Below, piece after piece: positions 18,294-27,113 of a stretch of DNA of 64,000 bases. Within the stretch, counting starts at the first letter, position 1. The number at the start of each line of letters is the position of its first letter. The notes beneath the pieces are model-generated. The model had not been told where the DNA came from. It ran no database searches and saw nothing but the letters and a program-made list of their open reading frames with translations. Source of the stretch: Rhizobium sp. BK316 (GTDB lineage: Bacteria > Pseudomonadota > Alphaproteobacteria > Rhizobiales > Rhizobiaceae); NCBI RefSeq assembly GCF_014193695.1, contig NZ_JACHZR010000001.1, forward strand, positions 1,773,309 to 1,837,308, given 5' to 3'. Position numbers and translations under genes: made by a program.

Positions 18294-19682
18294 TTATTGC
18301 TGCTTGTGGTCCTCATGGAAGGCGTTTCCTCCGCGGCCTATGATCAGGAGTGCGAGCACGAATATCGCATTTGTCGGATGAAATATGCTACCCCATGTCA
18401 TCATAAGCCAGATAAGTAGCGACAGCATCGACACCCCCCAGACGTCGTTTTTTTTTGCGTGAGTGTAACAGCGCTCGCCGAGGAAATAGAAAAATCCCAG
18501 GGCCGGTAGACCATATGTAGCGAGCAGACGCGTCGGTAGGGATACAGAGTCAGATCTTATTTGATTTGCGTTTAGAAGTTTTTCTGTTGCGCTCTGAGCC
18601 AAGCTACTTCCGTATCCCATCAGGTAGTCGCTTTGCCAAAAGATCTGCAGGTGTTGAAGCCACAGCCAGGGCCGGTAAGCTTGTCGGTAGATCGCTTCCA
18701 GCGAAAGCCCGCTCTGATTGCGCAGGAGTAACCGGGATATGAGGGGAATATCTTGTAGATGATAAAGGACGAACGGGGATAGACCGACGATGAGGATAAG
18801 TCCCAACGTCATAGTGAACGCCACCGTAACACGAAGCCTCGCATTATCAGGAAGTAGCGTCAAAACAACGGTGGTGGCGCTGAAAAGCACGAGACCGATC
18901 AGCGCTGAACGCACGAAAGACAAGATAGTGAAATAAGCTGCGGCAACAACGGTTGTGATGTTGAGCCATCGAAAACGCAGATGCTTCAACACAATCAGAA
19001 AAGCGAAAAGTGAGATGATGCCGGAAGTCGCAATGTTGGGGACCATCGAAATGCGCCATGGCCCGTAAGCGGGCGCAGTTTGGCCAGGCAAAATGCCCCA
19101 GGCATTGATATCAATTCCCTCTCGGTCTTGTGGCGGTAGCGCAATATCGCCAGAGCCGTCAGCGCCCAGTGGATCCCCGTGGTATTCGTGCATCAACCAA
19201 CTGTACTTTTCGAAAGGCGGCTGCAGGACAAAGCTCAAACTGCCGAGCCCGTAAAATACCAGGATGATCACGAATAACCATCTGACGTTGATGCGCACCT
19301 CCGAGCGGCTCGCCCATGCGCTAACCCACGCGAGCAAGACAATTGGGGGAACGACACCTAAATCCCCTCTTGAGCCGAACCAGATAGACGCCGTTACACC
19401 CATGACGGCGATAGGCCTCGCACAACCAAATATGAGGTTTTCTACTGTTTGTCTGAGTCTAGGTAATGGTGCTGCAACTGCTGGCAGTGTAAGCAGCCAA
19501 TAAAGCGGTTCTCCTCGCGAGACGATCCTTTCCTGCCCCATGTAAATTGTGAGTAGCAGCGAATAAGCCAGGAACAGAAGGATGTCGCCGCCGTTCTTGT
19601 ACCATGCCCAGACCGATTGGGCCTTAGGGTGCATTAAGATGTCCGCGAGGGCGTTCAGTTTTCTGATACCGGTATTTTCCAC
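18294..19682 (-). CDS. Wzy/O-antigen-ligase-like polytopic membrane protein (copy 1)
   Basis: A 462-residue inner-membrane protein with about ten hydrophobic segments and a large extracytoplasmic loop near residues 165-205 (acidic, with GIDINAWGILPGQTAP). The layout resembles Wzy polymerases and WaaL-type ligases, which act on lipid-linked oligosaccharides at the periplasmic face. A clear paralogue lies at 44681-46168 on the same strand: both share WYKNGGD/WYKQGGD near the N-terminus, INAWGILP, RISxxPNIATSGI and SIFHP blocks. It is convergent with the LegC-like gene. Family assignment rests on topology and context, not on a catalytic motif. Confidence 0.6.
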   Translation of the reverse strand: MENTGIRKLNALADILMHPKAQSVWAWYKNGGDILLFLAYSLLLTIYMGQERIVSRGEPLYWLLTLPAVAAPLPRLRQTVENLIFGCARPIAVMGVTASIWFGSRGDLGVVPPIVLLAWVSAWASRSEVRINVRWLFVIILVFYGLGSLSFVLQPPFEKYSWLMHEYHGDPLGADGSGDIALPPQDREGIDINAWGILPGQTAPAYGPWRISMVPNIATSGIISLFAFLIVLKHLRFRWLNITTVVAAAYFTILSFVRSALIGLVLFSATTVVLTLLPDNARLRVTVAFTMTLGLILIVGLSPFVLYHLQDIPLISRLLLRNQSGLSLEAIYRQAYRPWLWLQHLQIFWQSDYLMGYGSSLAQSATEKLLNANQIRSDSVSLPTRLLATYGLPALGFFYFLGERCYTHAKKNDVWGVSMLSLLIWLMMTWGSIFHPTNAIFVLALLIIGRGGNAFHEDHKQQ

Positions 19683-19823
19683 TGGCCTGTCGTCCCTATC
19701 TCATCGCCAATGCGGGAATTGCGTCTCTTACGCAGATTGGTCGCGGTGCGTTTTCTACTTCTCCCCAAGGGCACTCCGAACCGAGAAGCTGAGGCACTAT
19801 ATGGCGGCGGTAACCCCCGACCC

Positions 19824-20840
19824 TCATGCAATCGGTAGGGTGTAATCTCCCGCAATGGGCTCGCCGCGCAAATCGATCGTCGCGCCCCCACGTTCGTTGG
19901 AAAGGTGGGCAGCGATAAGTAATTTCATGGCAAGCAGGCCGTGCTCCCCTGTCGGGTAGTCAGCGCCCGCAAGAAGAGCTTCGAGAACGGAGCGAGTAGG
20001 CGCGACAGCATCGGCCGGAGTAATTGTTATAGATTCGGATTCGTAAGGCATGCCATAGCGTGTTGTTGGTTCATTTCTGTATTCCTCTTTACGAACGACG
20101 AAAGAGAGAGTACCGGCCAATTCATCAACTGAGATGCGTCCATGGCGGCAATTATAAGTCACGTTCATGCCGTGCCCCTGATCGTGGGAGCAGTCCATAT
20201 AGAAGCGCTTCCCAGACGGTGTTTCCAGGCGGATGCTTCCGGAGGCATCCCTAAACTGGGGGCCACGAGGATTGGCGAGTTCGTCCTTCGAAAACCAAGC
20301 AGATACTTTAACCGGATCTTCGCCGCACAGATAACGAAACATTTCAAAATAATGCGTGCCGTTCATCGCCATGCCAAAGTTTCCGGCACTTACGATAACG
20401 CTCCCAAGGCCGCCAAAAGCCTCAGACTCGATCATGGACTTCGGGAGCGTGTATTGTTCCATGAAGCGCATCTGATGATTGATTGCCAGTTTCACACCTG
20501 CGGAATTACAGGCGGAGATCATCATTTCACAATCACGCAAGTTGGTCGCCATAGGCTTCTCGCACAGGATCATTTTGGCGCCATTTCGCGACGCCCTGAC
20601 GACAAGCTCACAATGCCCGGGAGCCGTTGTTGCAATGATCAGAAATTCCGGTCGGATCTGATCGATGAGTTCAATTGCCGATATGAAGCGGCGCTCTTCC
20701 GGGATCCCATACTTATTTCCGGCGGCATCGCAAGCTTCACGATTTATATCGCTTATCGCCACGATCGGAAGTTGGCATTGTTCCAAGACGCTGGCATGCC
20801 GCATTCCCATTCGTCCAAGGCCAATGAGGGCTGTAATCAT
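19824..20840 (-). CDS. Gfo/Idh/MocA-family oxidoreductase (a)
   Basis: A 338-residue NAD(P)-dependent dehydrogenase. The Rossmann motif GLGRMGMRH is at residues 7-15, and the family signature CEKPMATN supplies the active-site Lys around residue 95. The substrate is probably a sugar or nucleotide sugar. It is followed upstream on this strand by the LegF-like cytidylyltransferase, 84 bases away, and similar reductases accompany legionaminic acid clusters elsewhere. It could generate an amino-sugar precursor or modify the nonulosonate. I cannot choose between these from sequence. Confidence 0.82.
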   Translation of the reverse strand: MITALIGLGRMGMRHASVLEQCQLPIVAISDINREACDAAGNKYGIPEERRFISAIELIDQIRPEFLIIATTAPGHCELVVRASRNGAKMILCEKPMATNLRDCEMMISACNSAGVKLAINHQMRFMEQYTLPKSMIESEAFGGLGSVIVSAGNFGMAMNGTHYFEMFRYLCGEDPVKVSAWFSKDELANPRGPQFRDASGSIRLETPSGKRFYMDCSHDQGHGMNVTYNCRHGRISVDELAGTLSFVVRKEEYRNEPTTRYGMPYESESITITPADAVAPTRSVLEALLAGADYPTGEHGLLAMKLLIAAHLSNERGGATIDLRGEPIAGDYTLPIA

Positions 20841-20924
20841 GGTTTTTTCTCAGTCCGCTTTCGTGTTTGTCTGCGATCTTTACTTCACTGGATAGATACC
20901 GAAATCGAGATCTAGGCGAAAGAC

Positions 20925-21635
20925 TTAGCGTGTTTCGGGCCATCCGAAATGATGGGCGGCAACGAAGGCAGCGACTGCGAAATCAAGTGGCGTATCGATA
21001 TCGAAGCTGCATTCATCAGCCATAAGCCAGAACCCTGTCCGTTCAGTGATAGCGGGCCTTTCATCAACGATGGGTTGCCGACGCCAAGCATAGATGGATC
21101 CGTTGAGCTCATAACAATTGGGCAGATCTTGTCGACGTCCATATTGCATCCCGGGCTTTGAGAGCTCGATGCGGCCATCTACAGTTTCCTCAACAAGTGT
21201 GTAATAAGGCGAAGCCTTTGCGCGCGCCACGGACACAACGTTGAGAAGGTCGGCATTCGCTTCTAGCTTCTGGGCGGCCCCAGGAATATCCGCAGGAGTC
21301 CTTAATGGAGAGGTCGGCTGAAGATCGAAGAACATCTCGATCTCCCGCCCGGCTTCCATTTCTGCTGTGCGAAGAGCATGACTGAGAACGGGGGGCTTCG
21401 CGACAAAGTCGGTGGCAAGCTCGTCCGGCCTCTTGACGAGCAGATTTGCGCCGGCCTCCCGACCGATATCAAGATAACGATCGCTGTCGCTGGAGATCGC
21501 GACAATATCAAAAATTCCTGATTGGACAGCCTGTTCAACTGTGTGCGCAAGAAGCGGCCGACCGGCAAAAGGTTTGATGTTTTTGTCTGGCAACCCCTTA
21601 GACCCTGAACGAGCCGCCACGACACACATTTTCAT
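20925..21635 (-). CDS. CMP-nonulosonate cytidylyltransferase, LegF/NeuA-like
   Basis: A 236-residue cytoplasmic enzyme that activates a nonulosonic acid with CTP. It has the family P-loop-like start ARSGSKGLPDKN and the LQPTSPLR block near residue 100. The ATG at 21635 is preferred over the longer frame (to 21725), because a GAGG lies nine bases upstream and the conserved domain starts at once. With LegI it should yield CMP-legionaminic acid or a close relative. It sits on the minus strand, divergent from the Gfo/Idh/MocA gene at 21.8 kb, in contrast to most pathway genes. Confidence 0.87.
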   Translation of the reverse strand: MKMCVVAARSGSKGLPDKNIKPFAGRPLLAHTVEQAVQSGIFDIVAISSDSDRYLDIGREAGANLLVKRPDELATDFVAKPPVLSHALRTAEMEAGREIEMFFDLQPTSPLRTPADIPGAAQKLEANADLLNVVSVARAKASPYYTLVEETVDGRIELSKPGMQYGRRQDLPNCYELNGSIYAWRRQPIVDERPAITERTGFWLMADECSFDIDTPLDFAVAAFVAAHHFGWPETR

Positions 21636-21802
21636 TTCAATGAACCTCAGGTTGACTTGTGCCGCTCTCATAGCAGAAACGGAATAGCATTGTCCCGTGT
21701 TGATTTGTCTGACGGAAATTGACAAGGATGACGCGATCCAATCGGGCGAGGCGCCTATTCCAGATCGCCGGGAAAGATCCGGACAATTACAAAGGTATTC
21801 AT

Positions 21803-22771
21803 GTGAACACTAAAATATGCCGTATCGCCCTCGTCGGTGCAGGAAGCATGATCGCCGAGCATGCAAAGGCTTTTGTGTCCCTGCCAAATGTCGAGCTCGT
21901 CGGTATCAGCAACAGGACAAAGGCCAAGGCTCAGGCGATCGCCAACAATTGGAACATTCCGATTGTGAGTGATGACCTTGATGAAATGCTTGCCAGCACC
22001 CGGCCCGATTTGGTGGTGATGGCAGTATATGAGCCGGCCATTTTTGAAGTTGCAACTCGAATATTGGCGCATCCCGTTGACGTCTTCATGGAGAAGCCGA
22101 TCGGCTTGAACCTTGAAGAAGCGCGTGCGCTTCACGGGCAGGTAAAATCTTCGGGCCGGCGTGCGTGGGTTGGTCTCAATCGGCGCACACTTGCTTCCAC
22201 ACGGACCGCGCTTGCAGATCTTTCTGCAAATCCTGGCCCTCGCTTTATCTATGTTCAGGACCAGCAAAGTCTCGAAACCGCGCGGGCCATCGGCCACAAT
22301 TTGGCGGTGGTCGACAATTGGATGTATGCTAACTCAATCCATCTCGTTGATTACTTAATGACTTTCGGCCGCGGTGGCGTGACTGACGTAAAGATATTGC
22401 AACCGTGGAAGGCCGGCGAGCCGGGGGTTGTGCTTGCGCACGTCAGTTTCGCCTCGGGAGATCGCGGTATCTATCAGGCTGTATGGAACGGTCCAGGACC
22501 TTGGGCCTGCACGGTTTCCGCGCCGCATAGGCGATGGGAGATGCGGCCTCTCGAAAAGGCGATATTTCAAAATGCAGGCGAGCGCAGCCTAAATGAGGTT
22601 CAGGCTACAGAAGCAGACCTGCAATTTAAGCCAGGCTTTCGAGTGCAAGCTGAAAAGGTGCTGGGTGCCTGGCGCGGGGAAAATACGGGAGCAGCAACGA
22701 TCGACGACGCATTGGCGACGACTGAACTCGTTGCCACGATCTACGATCTCGGTGACGAGGTGATACGGTGA
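21803..22771 (+). CDS. Gfo/Idh/MocA-family oxidoreductase (b)
   Basis: A dehydrogenase of about 322 residues, with the Rossmann motif VGAGSMIAEHAKAF near its start and the active-site MEKPIGLN block. The frame is open upstream to TTG 21719 and ATG 21728, so up to 28 more residues are possible; I chose GTG 21803 because homology begins directly after it. The stop overlaps the start of the LegG-like gene by four bases (GTGA), so the two are translationally coupled and this reductase is likely part of the nonulosonate pathway. The exact substrate is unknown. It is a different subgroup from the copy at 19.8 kb. Confidence 0.78.
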   Translation: MNTKICRIALVGAGSMIAEHAKAFVSLPNVELVGISNRTKAKAQAIANNWNIPIVSDDLDEMLASTRPDLVVMAVYEPAIFEVATRILAHPVDVFMEKPIGLNLEEARALHGQVKSSGRRAWVGLNRRTLASTRTALADLSANPGPRFIYVQDQQSLETARAIGHNLAVVDNWMYANSIHLVDYLMTFGRGGVTDVKILQPWKAGEPGVVLAHVSFASGDRGIYQAVWNGPGPWACTVSAPHRRWEMRPLEKAIFQNAGERSLNEVQATEADLQFKPGFRVQAEKVLGAWRGENTGAATIDDALATTELVATIYDLGDEVIR

Positions 22772-23952
22772 CTAAACCCCGGATATGTGTGACGACCGGT
22801 ACAAGGGCTGATTACGGCCTCTTGTATTGGCTCATGCGTGATCTGCACGACGATCCGGATTTCGAGTTGCAGATTGCCGTGTCCGCCATGCATCTGTCGC
22901 CGGCATTCGGAGAGACCGTTCGCTTCATTAGGGCCGACGGTTTCAAAATCGACGCTGAAATACCTTGTCTTGACGATGATGATAGCGACGCCGGCATGGC
23001 ACGCGCCTTCGGTCGCGCCATTGACGGCTTTCGCGGCGCATTCGAACAGCTCGAACCCGATTTTCTGGTCATACTGGGGGACCGATTTGAGGCGCTTGCG
23101 GCTGCGACTGCTGCAACGTTTCTTCATATCCCTATTGGCCATATTCATGGCGGCGAAGTAACTCTAGGTGCCATGGACGATACCTTCCGGCATGCGATTA
23201 CAAAAATGGCGCATGTTCATTTCACGGCTGCCGGACAGTACGCTGATCGAGTGATTCGGATGGGTGAGGCGCCGGAACGAGTATTCAACATTGGTGCGAT
23301 CGGCCTCGATAATTTCAGGCGGCTTTCCATACCCGATAGATTGGAACTGATGCGAGAACTCGAAATCGAGCCGGAACGCGATTATGTGTTGATGACCTAC
23401 CATCCGGCGACGATGGATTCTGCGTCGCCTGTTGCTGCCCTGGAGCATGTCCTTGAGGCACTGCAGTCTTTTCCGGATTTGGCCGTGATCATTACGAAAG
23501 CCAACTCCGATCCAGGTGGCCGGAAAATTAATGCGAGGCTTGAGACATTTCATTCCCAACACCCGGATCGGGTCAGGTTGGTTGCATCACTAGGCCAGTT
23601 ACGCTACCTCGCGGCGATGAAACATGCGAGCGTAGTCCTCGGTAATTCATCAAGTGGCCTCATTGAGGCTCCTGCAGTGGACGTCCCAACTGTTAACGTA
23701 GGCCCACGGCAGCTGGGCCGGCTGAAAGCGATGTCCGTCATCGACACGCTCGAGGAAACCGGGGCAATCGTAAGGGCCATGACCGAAGCAATGTCGCCCG
23801 CTTTTCGCGATGCCATTAAAGACAGCGCCCCTCCTTATGGCAGGCCGGGTGACGCTACCGGTTTAGTATTGTCAGCTCTTCGCAAAATCGATTTTGCCCG
23901 GCTGCTACAAAAGCCCTTCTATGACCTCCCCGACCAGGCCCCGAAGGAGTAG
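22768..23952 (+). CDS. Hydrolysing nucleotide-sugar 2-epimerase, LegG/NeuC-like
   Basis: A 394-residue enzyme that removes the nucleotide and inverts C2 to give the free manno-configured diamino sugar, the substrate of the synthase LegI. Typical blocks are TGTRADYGLLYW at the N-terminus, GDRFEALAAA, HIHGGEVTLGAMDD and GNSSSGLIEAP, as in NeuC, NnaA and LegG. It starts with GTG at 22768, overlapping the upstream reductase by four bases. Whether it prefers a GDP or UDP substrate cannot be told from sequence. Confidence 0.9.
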   Translation: MTKPRICVTTGTRADYGLLYWLMRDLHDDPDFELQIAVSAMHLSPAFGETVRFIRADGFKIDAEIPCLDDDDSDAGMARAFGRAIDGFRGAFEQLEPDFLVILGDRFEALAAATAATFLHIPIGHIHGGEVTLGAMDDTFRHAITKMAHVHFTAAGQYADRVIRMGEAPERVFNIGAIGLDNFRRLSIPDRLELMRELEIEPERDYVLMTYHPATMDSASPVAALEHVLEALQSFPDLAVIITKANSDPGGRKINARLETFHSQHPDRVRLVASLGQLRYLAAMKHASVVLGNSSSGLIEAPAVDVPTVNVGPRQLGRLKAMSVIDTLEETGAIVRAMTEAMSPAFRDAIKDSAPPYGRPGDATGLVLSALRKIDFARLLQKPFYDLPDQAPKE

Positions 23953-23984
23953 TTTTTGATTGTTCATCGGATCCGTCAACGTCT

Positions 23985-24659
23985 ATGAAGCTTCCATTGC
24001 CAATATTCTGGAAGAAGAAAAAGCCTTCGCTGCTCGTTGTGGGGGGAGGCGGACATGGTCGAGTTGTCCTTGAAGCAGCCTTAATGAACAATCATTTTGC
24101 TCGTGTGGTGGCCGTCGATCCCAAGGAACATAAAAACTGGTCGCTACAGATTGCGCGCTGCGTCGAAGACGAGAAGGAAGTTGTGCGCGATAATGAAACG
24201 TGGGTATTTGTTCCGGCGGTAGGAAACGCTGTCCTGCGCCAGAAATTGTTCAATGCCTATCTGGCAAAGGGATTTGCGCCCGCTTCGATCATCCATCCGG
24301 CCTCCACAATCAGTGCTTCAGCGCGGTTGGGTCGAGGGGTCGTGGTGCTCGCAGGTATTGTTGGTGTTCAGGCAACGATTGGTGATGGCGTCATCGTTAA
24401 CAACGGAGCAATCGTCGAACATGACTGTGTGGTGGGCGATTTCTCGCATCTTGCACCGGGCGCCGTGCTAGCTGGAGGTTCATCCTTGGGCAGCGGTTGC
24501 TTTCTCGGAGCAAATAGTTCTGTCCGGCACGCGACGGCTATCGTAGGCAATGTAACTGTCGGACACGGAGCGGTGGTTACGCGCGGTATTGCTGCTCCGG
24601 GTGTTTACGTGGGTAACCCGGCAAAGCTTATGTCGGATTCGAAAAAAGTCTTGGAGTAA
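23985..24659 (+). CDS. NeuD-type sugar O/N-acetyltransferase, LegH-like
   Basis: A 224-residue protein with an N-terminal PglD-type nucleotide-sugar-binding domain (LLVVGGGGHGRVVLEAA, residues 16-32) and a C-terminal left-handed beta-helix of hexapeptide repeats from about residue 105, ending in the VYVGNPAKLM cap. Members acetylate the 4-amino group of a nucleotide-linked 4-amino-6-deoxy sugar (LegH, PglD) or O-acetylate sialic acid (NeuD). Position between LegG and LegI makes the LegH role likely. It starts 32 bases after LegG and ends 5 bases before LegI. Confidence 0.82.
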   Translation: MKLPLPIFWKKKKPSLLVVGGGGHGRVVLEAALMNNHFARVVAVDPKEHKNWSLQIARCVEDEKEVVRDNETWVFVPAVGNAVLRQKLFNAYLAKGFAPASIIHPASTISASARLGRGVVVLAGIVGVQATIGDGVIVNNGAIVEHDCVVGDFSHLAPGAVLAGGSSLGSGCFLGANSSVRHATAIVGNVTVGHGAVVTRGIAAPGVYVGNPAKLMSDSKKVLE

Positions 24660-24664
24660 AAGCA

Positions 24665-25699
24665 GTGACGGTGAAGAATCGTTGTTTCATTATCGCTGAG
24701 ATTGGCGTCAATCATAACGGTAACCTGGATCTCGCCCGCAAACTTATCGATGTGGCGGTGGAGGCGGGCGCAGATGCTGCCAAGATTCAAACGTTTAAAG
24801 CTGAGGATTTGATCGTCGCAGGTACCAAAACCGTCGAATACCAGCGCCGGAACGGTGCCGAAGATGATCAGTTCAGACTACTTAAATCTCTTGAACTGTC
24901 TCACGATCAGCATCGCCAGCTTGTCGAGTACTGTGCCCTGAGGGGTATCGAGTTCATGTCGACCGGCTTTGATATTGCGTCGCTTCAATTCCTCGTCGAG
25001 CTGGGAATTAGGCGGATAAAAATTCCATCCGGCGAAATCACCAACACTCCGCTTGTAGAGGTTGCTGCCCGGACTTGCCTTCCGATCATCATATCGACTG
25101 GAATGGCGACTCTTGACGAGGTGCGAGACTGCATTCGGGCTGTAAGGGATGTGTGGCAAGCGCTAGGGCACGACGGCGATCTATGCGTTTTGCATTGTAC
25201 GACAGCGTATCCGACCGCGTTGTCGGACGTAAACCTGGCGGCCATGCATACAATGCAGAAGACGCTCGATGAAAAGATAGGTTACTCCGATCATACCGCT
25301 GGGATTCTTGTGCCGCCTCTTGCTGTGGCGGCAGGCGCGCGCGTCCTAGAGAAGCACATTACACTAGATCGCAGAATGCAAGGCCCCGACCATGCGGCAT
25401 CGATCGAGCCTGGGGAGCTCAAGCGAATGGTGTCTGAAATCCGTCTGATTGAGACCGTTTTGGGCGATGGCGTCAAAGCTCCGAAGCCCGTCGAACTGGC
25501 TACGCGCGCGCTTGTGCGCAAGGGGCTGAAATTTGCGGCGGAGTTTCCAAAGGGTCATGTTGTCTCGGCGGCCGATTTTGTCTCGCTTCGTCCCGAAACC
25601 GGTTTGCCACCGGCTCGCTTGAAGTCTCTCGTCGGCAAAACACTCGTCAAGGCGGTCGCCATTTACGATGCTGTGGAAGAAGAGCACTTCGAATTTTAA
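24665..25699 (+). CDS. Nonulosonic acid synthase, LegI/NeuB-like
   Basis: A 344-residue synthase that condenses phosphoenolpyruvate with a 6-carbon diamino sugar to form a nine-carbon acid. The NeuB TIM-barrel shows FIIAEIGVNHNGN near the start, KIPSGEITN, SDHTAGI and LEKHITLDR metal- and substrate-binding blocks, and a C-terminal SAF (antifreeze-like) domain from about residue 285. It starts with GTG at 24665. Distinguishing Leg, Neu and Pse synthases needs phylogeny; the flanking LegB/C/G/H-like genes favour legionaminic acid or a stereoisomer. Confidence 0.9.
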   Translation: MTVKNRCFIIAEIGVNHNGNLDLARKLIDVAVEAGADAAKIQTFKAEDLIVAGTKTVEYQRRNGAEDDQFRLLKSLELSHDQHRQLVEYCALRGIEFMSTGFDIASLQFLVELGIRRIKIPSGEITNTPLVEVAARTCLPIIISTGMATLDEVRDCIRAVRDVWQALGHDGDLCVLHCTTAYPTALSDVNLAAMHTMQKTLDEKIGYSDHTAGILVPPLAVAAGARVLEKHITLDRRMQGPDHAASIEPGELKRMVSEIRLIETVLGDGVKAPKPVELATRALVRKGLKFAAEFPKGHVVSAADFVSLRPETGLPPARLKSLVGKTLVKAVAIYDAVEEEHFEF

Positions 25700-25773
25700 C
25701 CGAACTTACCTTCTTGCGCGAGCAATTCATAACCGTTAACCAACCAGCAATTCGAAATAATAGGATGACGGCA

Positions 25774-27102
25774 ATGCGTTTTATCCACTCAGATCCGCGC
25801 ACCGACGAGCTGGACCTTTCGAAATACCGATTGGACAAAAGCAATCCGGACACCCTTTACGGATTGCCCCAGCATGTCGCGTTCTGCTCTCGATGCGTGA
25901 TCTCCAACCAACGCCCTAACTCCACGATTGAGCACAAGCATACCAAGGACAGCAAGAAACAGACGATCAATTTTGATTCCGACGGTGTTTGCGACGCATG
26001 TCGGGTGGCGGAGCAGAAGGACGGCAATATCGATTGGGAAGCGCGGCGCCGGGAATTGCAGGTGCTGTGTGACAGATATCGCTCGCGGAATGGCCACTAT
26101 GACTGCCTGGTGCCCGGTTCGGGCGGCAAGGACAGCTTCTACCAATCGTGGATGCTGAAATACGAATTCGGCATGAACCCACTCACGGTAACGTGGGCGC
26201 CCCACGTCTATACCGAATGGGGCTGGCGCAATTTCCAGCGCTGGATCCACTCGGGTTTTGACAACTACCTTCTGACGCCCAACGGCCGGATAAAGCGCTT
26301 GATCACACGCCTTGCGGTGGAGAACCTGTTCCATCCATTCCAGCCGTTTATTTTCGGCCAGAAGTCATATGCGCCGAAAATGGCGGCGCGTATGAACATA
26401 CCTCTGATCTTTTACGGTGAGAATGAAGCGGAGTACGGGAATCCGATCGCGGATATGACATCTGCAAAACGCGACTATTCCTATTTTTCGACTTCGGATG
26501 ACAGTGAGATCTTTCTCGGCGGCACGTCCATTCAGTCGCTGATCAACGACTATGGTGTTCGAGCGCCGGATCTCGATGTCTACCGTCCTTCCAATCCGGA
26601 CGAACTGCGGGAGAAGGGTATCGAGGTTCATTATCTCGGTTACTATCTTAGGTGGCATCCGCAGTCGGCTTACTATTTCGCTGTCGAGCATGGTGGTTTT
26701 GAAGCGTCGCCCGAGCGGACGCCCGGCACCTACTCGAAATACAATTCGATCGACGATCGTATCGATGATCTTCACTATTATACGACGTTCATCAAATTCG
26801 GTATTGGTCGCACGACCTACGACGCTGCGCAGGAAATTCGATCCGGTGACCTGGAACGCGAAGAGGGCGTGGCTCTCGTCCGACGCTACGACGGCGAGTT
26901 CCCCGAGCGTTTTGCCGATGAGCTGATGGAATACCTCAGCTTGCCGGAGAAGGAATTCCCCGATGCCTCAAAGCAGTTTGAAGCGCCGATCATGGATCGT
27001 GCCTATTTTCATGCGCTGTCGAACCGCTTCCGGTCGCCTCATCTTTGGGCCTATGACAATGATGGATGGAAGCTGCGCCGCAGCGTATTTACCCAGAACT
27101 GA
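25774..27102 (+). CDS. N-acetyl sugar amidotransferase, PseA/PtmG/WbpG-like (cassette 1)
   Basis: A protein of about 442 residues that uses ATP to activate an N-acetyl group and ammonia to turn it into an acetamidino group. Two Cys pairs (CSRC at 38-41 and CDAC at 73-76) suggest a zinc site. The PP-loop ATP pyrophosphatase motif PGSGGKDS spans 114-121. Ammonia should come from the HisH-like gene two ORFs downstream, channelled through the HisF-like protein. The ATG at 25774 has AGGA eight bases upstream; ATG 25765 and TTG 25714 are alternatives. It is about 70 residues longer than its counterpart at 35.4 kb. Placement right after LegI suggests it amidinates the nonulosonate. Confidence 0.85.
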   Translation: MRFIHSDPRTDELDLSKYRLDKSNPDTLYGLPQHVAFCSRCVISNQRPNSTIEHKHTKDSKKQTINFDSDGVCDACRVAEQKDGNIDWEARRRELQVLCDRYRSRNGHYDCLVPGSGGKDSFYQSWMLKYEFGMNPLTVTWAPHVYTEWGWRNFQRWIHSGFDNYLLTPNGRIKRLITRLAVENLFHPFQPFIFGQKSYAPKMAARMNIPLIFYGENEAEYGNPIADMTSAKRDYSYFSTSDDSEIFLGGTSIQSLINDYGVRAPDLDVYRPSNPDELREKGIEVHYLGYYLRWHPQSAYYFAVEHGGFEASPERTPGTYSKYNSIDDRIDDLHYYTTFIKFGIGRTTYDAAQEIRSGDLEREEGVALVRRYDGEFPERFADELMEYLSLPEKEFPDASKQFEAPIMDRAYFHALSNRFRSPHLWAYDNDGWKLRRSVFTQN

Positions 27103-27113
27103 GTGTCGGGAAT

